Shown piece after piece: positions 8,625-16,800 of a DNA stretch of 41,060 nt. Where the stretch lies: contig CAJTZL010000021.1 of assembly GCA_910583695.1 (NCBI GenBank), forward strand, positions 1-41,060, read 5' to 3'. The notes beneath the pieces are model-generated. The model saw nothing but the letters and a program-made list of their open reading frames with translations, did not search any database and was not told the origin of the DNA. The DNA comes from an uncultured Oscillibacter sp. (lineage in GTDB: Bacteria; Bacillota; Clostridia; Oscillospirales; Oscillospiraceae). The position numbers and the translations under genes were made by a program. Position 1 is the stretch's first letter. Each line of letters starts with the position of its first letter.

Positions 8625-9356
8625 ATGAAAGAGAATAAATACGATCAGGATTCTTTTTTCAAAAAGTACAGTGAAATGCCCCGCTCTCAAAAAGGTCTGA
8701 GCGGAGCCGGCGAGTGGCATGAGCTTCAGAGGCTCCTTCCGGACTTCTCCGGCAAGCGGGTGTTGGATCTCGGCTGCGGCTACGGCTGGCATTGCAAAAA
8801 TGCCGCGGAGCATGGAGCGGCTTTTGTGCTGGGGACAGATATCTCCCGCAAAATGCTGGAGCGGGCAAAGGTCCTCAACGGCGGAGATGGGATTGAATAC
8901 CGCCAGACCGCTATGGAGGACCTGCGCTTCCCCGCCGCTTCTTTTGATGTCGTGCTGAGTTCCCTGGCGTTCCACTATGTTGAGGACTTTCCCTCTTTAG
9001 CGGCGCAGGTCAAGCGCTGGCTGAAACCGGGCGGAGCCTTTATCTTTTCTGTGGAGCATCCGGTTTTTACTGCCTATGGCTCCCAGGATTGGTATTATGA
9101 CACCAATGGAAACATCCTCCACTTCCCCGTAGATAACTACTATATAGAGGGAAAGCGGGACGCTGTTTTCCTGGGTGAGCCGGTCGTGAAATACCACCGG
9201 ACTCTGACAACTTACCTGGATACGCTGCTGCGGGGCGGCTTTTCTTTGCAGCGGATGGTAGAACCCCAGCCGCCGGAAAGCATGATGGAGCTTCCGGGAA
9301 TGCGGGATGAGCTGCGCCGTCCCATGATGCTGCTGATTTCCGCCACTGTTTTCTAA
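8625..9356 (+). CDS. class I SAM-dependent methyltransferase
   Basis: 243 residues. A Rossmann-fold methyltransferase: glycine-rich motif I VLDLGCGYGWH at about residues 46-56, an acidic residue at the end of the next strand (GTDIS, about 74-78), and a post-motif region with FDVVLSSLAFHYV. It resembles the broad UbiE/small-molecule methyltransferase group; the substrate cannot be told. It faces the opposite way from the T4SS genes and has its own promoter, so it is cargo. The C-terminal part with an extra helical-beta insertion around residues 150-190 is typical of methyltransferase type 11 proteins in gut Firmicutes. Confidence 0.88.
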   Translation: MKENKYDQDSFFKKYSEMPRSQKGLSGAGEWHELQRLLPDFSGKRVLDLGCGYGWHCKNAAEHGAAFVLGTDISRKMLERAKVLNGGDGIEYRQTAMEDLRFPAASFDVVLSSLAFHYVEDFPSLAAQVKRWLKPGGAFIFSVEHPVFTAYGSQDWYYDTNGNILHFPVDNYYIEGKRDAVFLGEPVVKYHRTLTTYLDTLLRGGFSLQRMVEPQPPESMMELPGMRDELRRPMMLLISATVF

Positions 9357-9375
9357 CGGCAGCCGCAAAGGTGTT

Positions 9376-9933
9376 TCAGTAAACAGCGGCATAAATGCCG
9401 CCGATATGATAGCGAAAGCAGATCAGGATATCCGGCGAAAAAGCGCCGCAGGCTCCATCTGAGATCATGGACGCGGCTTGCGTCCAGAGATACGCCGGTT
9501 TATAGGAGCGGGGATGAATCAGCGCGTCGAAGGCGTCCGCCAGTCCCACCACCTGAACCCAAGGGGCAATCTGGCAGCCGGCCAATCCGTCCGGATAGCC
9601 GCCTCCGTCCCAGCGTTCGTGATGGTGGCGGCAGACGTCGCAGATCAGGGGGAAGTCCTCCCGGGCGGAGAGGGCCGGGTCCTCCGCCAGAAGGCGGCAG
9701 CCCTCGGTGGTATGGGACTTCATGATGGAGAACTCCTCCGGCGTCAGGAAACCGGGTTTGTTCAGAATTACCGGGGGAATGGCCTGTTTTCCGACATCGT
9801 GGAAAAGCGCCAGCTCGGAATAATGGTCTATGTCCTGAGCGGGCATCTGGGGAATTGCACCAGCGCCGGAGAATAGCAGGAGCAGACGTTGGGTCAGATT
9901 TTGAAACTGCGTACTGTGGGAAGTGTGAGTCAA
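9376..9933 (-). CDS. stand-alone HD-GYP domain protein (putative cyclic-di-GMP phosphodiesterase)
   Basis: 185 residues from a TTG start nine bases after AGGAGG. The metal site LALFHDVGK (His45-Asp46), the KPG loop after it, the HHERWDGGGYPDGL signature (about residues 104-117) and a later ADAFDAL are all present, so the HD-GYP core appears complete. The usual receiver or sensor domain is absent and the N-terminal helix is short. HD-GYP proteins hydrolyse cyclic-di-GMP or other cyclic dinucleotides. Whether this small protein is active is unproven. An ATG five bases after the ribosome site opens only a two-codon frame, which hints that the native start may have been altered by an indel. Confidence 0.82.
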   Translation of the reverse strand: MTHTSHSTQFQNLTQRLLLLFSGAGAIPQMPAQDIDHYSELALFHDVGKQAIPPVILNKPGFLTPEEFSIMKSHTTEGCRLLAEDPALSAREDFPLICDVCRHHHERWDGGGYPDGLAGCQIAPWVQVVGLADAFDALIHPRSYKPAYLWTQAASMISDGACGAFSPDILICFRYHIGGIYAAVY

Positions 9934-10000
9934 AACATTTTTCCTCCTGTCAAGTCTGAATTGTCACGAAAAGTCCGCTTCTTTTTCTCTCTTTCCGTCA

Positions 10001-10029
10001 TTGCATTTCCAATAATATCCAGCTACAAT
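10001..10029 (+). promoter_or_regulatory. promoter of the 81-residue cargo gene
   Basis: TTGCAT, 17 bases, TACAAT, 39 bases ahead of the chosen start at 10069; it lies in the divergent gap to the HD-GYP gene. Confidence 0.55.
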
Positions 10030-10068
10030 GTTTAGCTGTTGAGAAAAATGAACGGAGGATGTTGTGAC

Positions 10069-10314
10069 ATGGAATCAAATTACGATCCCCTATGGGACGA
10101 GCGGGGAGAGTTGCGGCGGGGCTGCACCGTGCGGGAGGCCCTGACCTGGCTGACAAAGCATGGCAGCCACAGCGCCGGGGAAAACGTCTGCATCAACGGC
10201 GTAAGCTACAAGCTGGGCCGTCTGCTCTACGGTCCGAACCGGCCGGAGATTGCGGACAAGCCCATCTCCCGCGTCTATGACGGCTATTACCGACAGTTGA
10301 ATTTCAGTGTGTAG
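10069..10314 (+). CDS. hypothetical protein, 81 residues
   Basis: Not recognised. The start ATG at 10069 follows GGAGG by ten bases; an ATG overlapping that site is less likely. The protein is charged at the N-terminus (YDPLWDERGELRRG), with a middle of VREALTWLTKHGSHSAGENV, and ends YYRQLNFSV; it has no membrane segment or signal peptide. Own promoter and opposite orientation to the surface module mark it as independent cargo. Confidence 0.65.
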   Translation: MESNYDPLWDERGELRRGCTVREALTWLTKHGSHSAGENVCINGVSYKLGRLLYGPNRPEIADKPISRVYDGYYRQLNFSV

Positions 10315-10344
10315 TGTGTAATTTTACGCTGTTACAAAACCGGA

Positions 10345-10373
10345 TTGAAAACCGCCCCAGCCTATGCTATACT
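10345..10373 (+). promoter_or_regulatory. promoter of the 115-residue cargo gene
   Basis: TTGAAA, 17 bases, TATACT, 35 bases before the ATG at 10408. Confidence 0.6.
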
Positions 10374-10407
10374 GTTATAAAGTTGATGTGATTGCTGGGA
10401 GAGCTGT

Positions 10408-10755
10408 ATGGATGCTTTTTTCCCCGATTTCGTTGAAGTCGGTCTTTCTATATTCAGCGGCTTCAAGTTTAAACTGCCAGTTACTGCAATGGGAATTGAT
10501 GATCCCATGATTGTAGAGATTGTGGCGGAATACGGACAGAGCGCCTCAAATCCCGAAATGTTGGCAGCACAGGCTTGGGCCAAGGAACTTCATGGAGTCA
10601 CCAGCGGTTTTATCACATCTGTACAAGTTCCTATGAAACCAAACGAATCGCTCAGCAATCAGGCAGAGCGCCTTTTTCGTGCGTTAAACGAAAGCCAAAA
10701 TTTTCATGACAATCTGGTTCGTTATATCCACTTTTTGATGGAGCGCAGAAAATAA
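10408..10755 (+). CDS. hypothetical protein, 115 residues
   Basis: Not recognised. Soluble-looking and acidic in the first half, with a helical C-terminus (SNQAERLFRALNESQNF) ending in Arg-Arg-Lys; no signal peptide or membrane segment. A GGGAG-type site lies nine bases before the ATG. It has its own promoter and is followed by a strong bidirectional terminator shared with the convergent adhesin gene. Codon use is less G+C-rich than in the flanking T4SS genes, which fits a separately acquired gene. Confidence 0.65.
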   Translation: MDAFFPDFVEVGLSIFSGFKFKLPVTAMGIDDPMIVEIVAEYGQSASNPEMLAAQAWAKELHGVTSGFITSVQVPMKPNESLSNQAERLFRALNESQNFHDNLVRYIHFLMERRK

Positions 10756-10769
10756 ACTGCCGTTTCAGT

Positions 10770-10793
10770 GGGGCGGCTCCGAAGAGCCGCCCC
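10770..10793. terminator. bidirectional terminator
   Basis: GGGGCGGCTC, a CGAA loop and GAGCCGCCCC make a 10-bp perfect hairpin between two convergent genes. It comes seven bases before the adhesin stop codon, so the adhesin reading frame cannot have a membrane anchor beyond its LPKTG motif. Confidence 0.75.
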
Positions 10794-10800
10794 GTTTCGC

Positions 10801-13800
10801 TTAATAGCCGGTCTTGGGGAGCTTGGGGGTAACGGTGGGTGTCAGCTTGCGGATCACCGTGACCCAGGTGCCTTGTGCCGTCTGCCAGGTCCCCTGATAC
10901 TTGCCTCCGGCATCGGCCCGGTTGACGAGCTGGTAGCCATTGGCCGCCGTGCCGCTGACAGCAACGGTCAAAGTGGGATTGCTGGTAGACTGGAAGCCTA
11001 CGGGAACCTTTCCGAAGTCAAAGTAGACGTCCGTGACCACTTCTCCGGCCTGCATGGGAATGGCGCTCAGGCTGAAAGAATAGGCGCTGGTGGTAATCAG
11101 ATTGGACGCCAGGACCTGATAGGTGCCGGAGTAATTGGTCTTGTACAGAATCCGGTAGTTCAGCCGGGCGCTGTAGGTGCCGGTGCTGATGACCATGGCC
11201 CGGGCGGCGTCGGTGGGAATCCGGTCATGCCAGTAAAAGTTTTCGAGAGGCACGTTACTGGTGTTGGCGATGGTGAAGTCATAGCGCATCTGGTTTCCCG
11301 CCAGGACTTCCGCGTTGCCCCGCTTTGTGATGGTGACCCCCAGTCCGGCGGGCTTATCATAGTCGCTGACCTTGATGATCTGACCGGGGTATTCCAGCGT
11401 TTCATCAAACACGGTTTTGCTGAGCTGCCAATAGGCCGGAGCCGTCACCTCGACGATTTTATACCGTCCCAGCGGCAGCGGCTTGGAGGCGGCGATGCCC
11501 CTGGCGTCCGTGGTGATATAGTCCACCACTTTGTTGCTGCGGGGATCGCTGATCTCATAGACCGCGCCCTGGAGAGGGGTTCCTGCGGGGGTGCCGGTAA
11601 CTTCATTGTACTCGGCGGCATACTTCATCACCTGAATCTGCCCGGTAATCGGAGAGTTTTCCCACTCAATCTCAATGGTCTTGCCGGGCTGGACATAGAT
11701 GGTCTTGTACTCCTTGTCCAGCTCATAGCCCGGGGCCGCCTCCAGCTCGCGGAGGTACAGCCGCCCCTTGCCCTGGACGGTCAGATCGTCAATGTAGATG
11801 TACCCTTCGTTATCCGTTGTGTATTCTCCGATAGGGTTCCGGTTTTCATCGTACAACAGGAACTTCACGTCATAGATGCCGTCTCCGGTGACGGAATTGA
11901 TCTTGTGTATGATAATTCCGGAGAAGGGGGCGTTCGTCACGGTGAGGGTGGTCGTTTCATTGTCCCGGATGGTGAAATAGTGGGGCGTAGCATCAATCTT
12001 GAAGCCCTCGGCGGCCTTCAATTCAACCGCATAGTAATCACCAGCGTCCAGGTCCACATGAACCCGGCCATTCTCCCCCGTGGTGACGGTTTCAATGAGA
12101 GCGCCGTCCATGCCCCGGATTTCAAAGGTAACGCCGGGGATACGCTTGGTTTCATCGCTGGAACTTACCTTAATCAGCTCCAGACCGCCAATGGGCGCAT
12201 TGTAGAAAGTCAAGGTCTGGGCCTCGCCCTCCTTGATCTCAATGGATTTCGGCGTGCCATCCAGAACAAAGCCGTCCACCGTCTTGGTTTCCTTTGCGGT
12301 AATGACCGTTCCGGGCTTCAATCCGGAGAGTGTGATGCGGCCGTATTCGTCCGTCCGGTAAATGCCCTGATTGGGGCCAATATACGCGCCGCTGCTGTCG
12401 GTAATCAGGAACTCAACCCCGGCCAGAGGCTGGTCCTTGGTGCCTGTCACCAGCTTCTGAATCGTCAGCGTGGTGCCGGGAACATTGTAAAATTTGAGCG
12501 TCTGCGTATCCGCCGGATTCACCTTGACCGTCTGGGTCTGTGTCGCCGGGTCAATGGTGTACCCAGGCAAACACTTCACCTCTTTCACCACGATGGTACC
12601 CGTGATGCCGCTGATACGGATTTCTCCAGCGTCATTGGTGGTATAGCGTCCATTGCTGGAGAGATGTCCATTGGCATTGTCAACAAACCCGCCCTCAGCA
12701 TAGGTCAGCTCAAATTCCACTCCGGCCAGCGGTTTTCCAGTCAACTTGTCCAGCTTCTGAATCACAAGAGTCCCTGCCATTTTATTGGTAAAGCGGAGGA
12801 CCTGCGCTTCGCCTTCTTTGATAAGAATGGACTTCGGCGCGCTGTCCAGCACTACCCCTTCGGGAACCTTGATCTCCTTGGCGGTGACAGTGGTTCCGGG
12901 AGTGAGACCCGGGATAACCACGCAGCCATTTTCGTCCGTGGTGAACTCACCATTGCTGCTGCCCACGAACGCACCGGAGGAATCCGTAACCAGGAAGGTG
13001 ACGCCCTTCAGCGGTTCATTGCCGGACTCGGTTTCCAGATACTTCTCAATTGTGAGCGTATTAGCCGGGATGTTGTAGAAGGTCGCCGTCTGAGTTTCCT
13101 GCGGATTGACCGTGATGGTCTGGGATTCTCTGCCCGGCTCAATGGTGTAATTGGGCAGGGGCCGGGTTTCTTTAATTACGACGGTCCCCACGATACCAGT
13201 AATATGGATTTCGCCATGGTCATCCGTGGTGTAGAGGCCCTTGGAGGACAGATGCCCATTGTCCGTGTCAACGTAGCCGCCCTCGGCATAGATCACCTCA
13301 AATTCCACGCCAGCCAGGGGCTTGCCGGTCTGCTTATCCAGCTTGCGGATAATAAGGGAACCGGCGGGCGCATTCCAGAAGGTGAGGTTCTGGGCCTTGC
13401 CAGCCTCGATTTTGATGCTTTGGGGCCGTCCGTCCAGGACATAACCGTCCACCGTCTTGATTTCCTGCGCGGTAATGGTTTCGCCGGGTTCCAGGCCCTC
13501 CAGGACAATTTCCCCGGCGTTGTTCGTATAATAGATGCCGCCGTCAGGGTTCAGCGGAGCGCCGGAGCTATCAACCACCTTGAAGGCCACGCCAGCCAGA
13601 GGCTCGTTTGCGGTGCCTTCAATATACTTGTGAATCGTCAGCGTCATCTTGGGGTCGTTCTCAAAAGTGAGATCGTTTCCTCCTCCGCTGGAATTTCCGC
13701 CGGAGTTGCTGCCGCCAGAAGAAGTTCCACCGCTGGTCCAGCTGTTGCCGGAGCCATTTTTCACAATGATGGTCTTGGGCGTGGTATCGAGGACATAGCC

Positions 13801-16800
13801 GTCCGGCACCCGGCTTTCGGACACCACGACGGTACTGCCGGGGATGAGGCCCGTTACTACAACAGTCCCATCCTTGCCGGTGACATAGCGGCCCAGCACA
13901 TTGCCGTCGCCGTCCTTGACGGTAAACTCCGTGTTGGGGACGGGCTTACCCGTGACAGAATCCAGCTTGGTCAGCGTCAGGCTGCACATGGGTTCGTTGT
14001 AGAAGCGGAGGGTCTGGGTGTCCTGGGGATTGACCACGACGGTCTGGCTCTTGCTGTTGGGGTCCATGACATAGCCGTCCGGGGCCTTTTCCTCCGTCAC
14101 CACCAGAGTGCCGGTCACTTGGGTAATCTTGATCTGCCCACTGGCGTCCGTCGTGTAAATGCCGTTGGAGGACAGCTTGCCGCCCTCGGTGTCCACAACC
14201 CGGCCATCCGCATACAGCACTTTGAACTGTGCGCCCGCCAAGGGGGCCTTCGTGACGGAATCCAGTTTTTCAATGATGAGAGTTCCGGCCCGTTTGTTCC
14301 AGAACGTGAGGCGCTGGACCTCTCCGCCCTTGATCAGAATATCTTGGGGAGTGCCATCCAGCACGAAACCGTCCACCGTCTTGATCTCGCGGGCCTTGAC
14401 CGTGGTTCCCGGCTCGATGCCGCTGAGGACAATCTCACCGGCCTTGTCGGTGTAATAGGTTCCATCGTCAGGGCCAACCGCAGCTCCAGAACCGTCTGTC
14501 ACCTTGAAGGCAACGCCGCTCAAAGGTTCATTCTCCGTACCCTCGATGAATTTCTGGATAATGAGGGTGGTTCCTGGCTGATTATCAAAAATCAGGCCAT
14601 TGGCCACACCGGAGCGAACCACGATATTCTTCGGAGTCTGATCCAGGATATAACCCTTCGGCGCTTTCTGCTCAGACACCATAACGGTTGCGTTGGGCCG
14701 CAGGCCGGAGACCGTCACAGTGCCGTCGGAGCCTGTGGTGTAGAGGCCGTTGTTGGGACCGATTACATGTCCGTCGCTGTACTGGACCAGGAACTGTGCT
14801 CCAGCCAGAGGCTTATGGGTCACAGCGTCCCGCTTCAGGATGGTCAGGGTGCAGAGGGGGTCATCATAGAAGCGGAGCGTCTGCGTGTCTCCGGCGTTGA
14901 CCACCACCGTCTGCGGCGTGGGGTCCTTCTGGTAAAAATCGGGGGCCTTGTCCTCGGTCACGACCAGCGTTCCGGGCTGGACCTTGGAGAGTACGATCTG
15001 GCCGTTTTGGTCCGTAGTGTAGAGGCCGTTGGAGCTGGTCAGACCCTCGTTGTCCGGCAGCAGTTCGCCGTTGGAATATACGATTTTGAACCGTGCTCCA
15101 GCAAGAGGCTCCTTCGTGATCTTGTCATATTTTTCGACCACAAGTCCACCCTTGGGAGTATTGGTCACGATCACGGTCTGGGTATCTCCGTTGGGGCCAA
15201 TCATGACATTGGTGCTGGGATTGTCGATGACATAGCCCGCCGGGGCCTTGATTTCCGTCAAAATCAGCGCACCCGGCGCGAGATTGGAGATCCTGATCTC
15301 ACCGGCGGAATCCGTAGTAAAAATGCCGTTTTGGGTCAACGTAGCGGTGCCGATCACACCGTCCAGGCCAACCTCACAGCCAGCGGCAGTTGTCACACGG
15401 AACTGAGCGCCGGGGAGGGGCTGGCCGCTGATGGAATCCCGCTTCTGGATGATGAGCTTGCCGCGGGGCTGGTTTTTGAAGGTCAAAGTAACCGTGCGGC
15501 CCTCCTTGATCTGGATTGTCTGCGATTGCGTGTCGATGATGAACCCGTCCGGGGCACGCACCTCCGTCACGACGACGCTTTTTCCAGGCTTCAACCCGGA
15601 GATACGCACCTCTCCGTTTTCGTCGCTCCGGTAGATGCCGTTGGAATCCCCAATCAAGGTCCCATCAGCATACATAACCTTGAACTCGGCATCCTGGAGG
15701 GTAATGCTGGGATTCACGGAACAGACTTTACGGATCAGAAGATTTCCGTCCGGCGAGTTATCGAAGCGCACCGTAACGACGCTCTGTTCGCCGCTGTCTG
15801 CCAGATACACCGTCTCAGAGGAATTGATGATGGAATACCCGTCTGCCGGGTCTACTTCCTCGACGACGTATGTACCGCTTTTTAGGCCGGTCCAGATGCA
15901 GGTACCATTCTTCCCGGTCACCTTCTGCCCGATAACCGTGCCGCCGGTGCCAGAAGTTCCTCCCAGAAAACGAAGCTGGAAAGTGCAGCCGGGCAAAGCC
16001 TCATGAGTCACACTGTCATATTTTTCGACAATGATCGCATTCAGAGGTTCGTTCTGAAATGTAACCGTTTTGCTCTCGTTCCCGTGAATAATAACAGTTT
16101 GCGTGGTGGGTTCTTTCATCTGGAATCCAGGAGCCGGGGCCACCTCGGTGATGGTGAACTCGCCGGGGTAGAGCTTCTTCCCCTGCTCATGAAGCCTGAT
16201 CTCACCCTTGGCGTCCGTAAACAGATAACCATAGTCTGCGGAAGCGGGGGCCTCGGAGGCTTCGCCGTTGGACGTATAGGTAACATGAAATTTCGCGCCC
16301 TCAATGGGAGCGCCCGCGACGGAATCCTCCTTGAAAATCGTGATTTGAGGTTCCTTGCGGTTCCTGAAAACCAGTTCCTTTACATCGCCAGCGTTCAGGC
16401 TAATGGTCTGCACCCGGTCGGCGTCCTTATCCGGCAGATACCAGGGCGACGGTACGGAAATCTCCGTGACCCGGTATGTTCCGGGAACGACATACTTCGT
16501 TACCTTGCCGTCGGCCCCGGTGGTCCAATCGTCCTGATAGTCGCCGTTGAGGGCTTCCACCCGCAGGACGGTGCCGGGAATGGGCTCCTTCGTATCGGCG
16601 TCAATCTTCGAGAGGGTCAATTCGGGCTTTTTGAGGTTCTGGAAAATGACCTCTTTTTCATCGCCGCCGTTCAGGGAGATCGTCTGCGTGGGTTCATCAC
16701 TGATATAGTAAGGCTCCGGGACGGACTGTTCTGTGATTCGGTAGCTGCCAGGAGCGACCCGCAGTTCCACAGAACCATTGGCCTCAGTAGTGACCTCATG

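Noticed and set aside
10768..15885. A 1705-codon open frame opposite to the adhesin (and a further 632-codon one at 16003-17901)
   Set aside because: It mirrors the repeat structure of the adhesin and has no ribosome site or recognisable domain. Regular codon use in repeated Cna-B units keeps the antisense frame free of stops.
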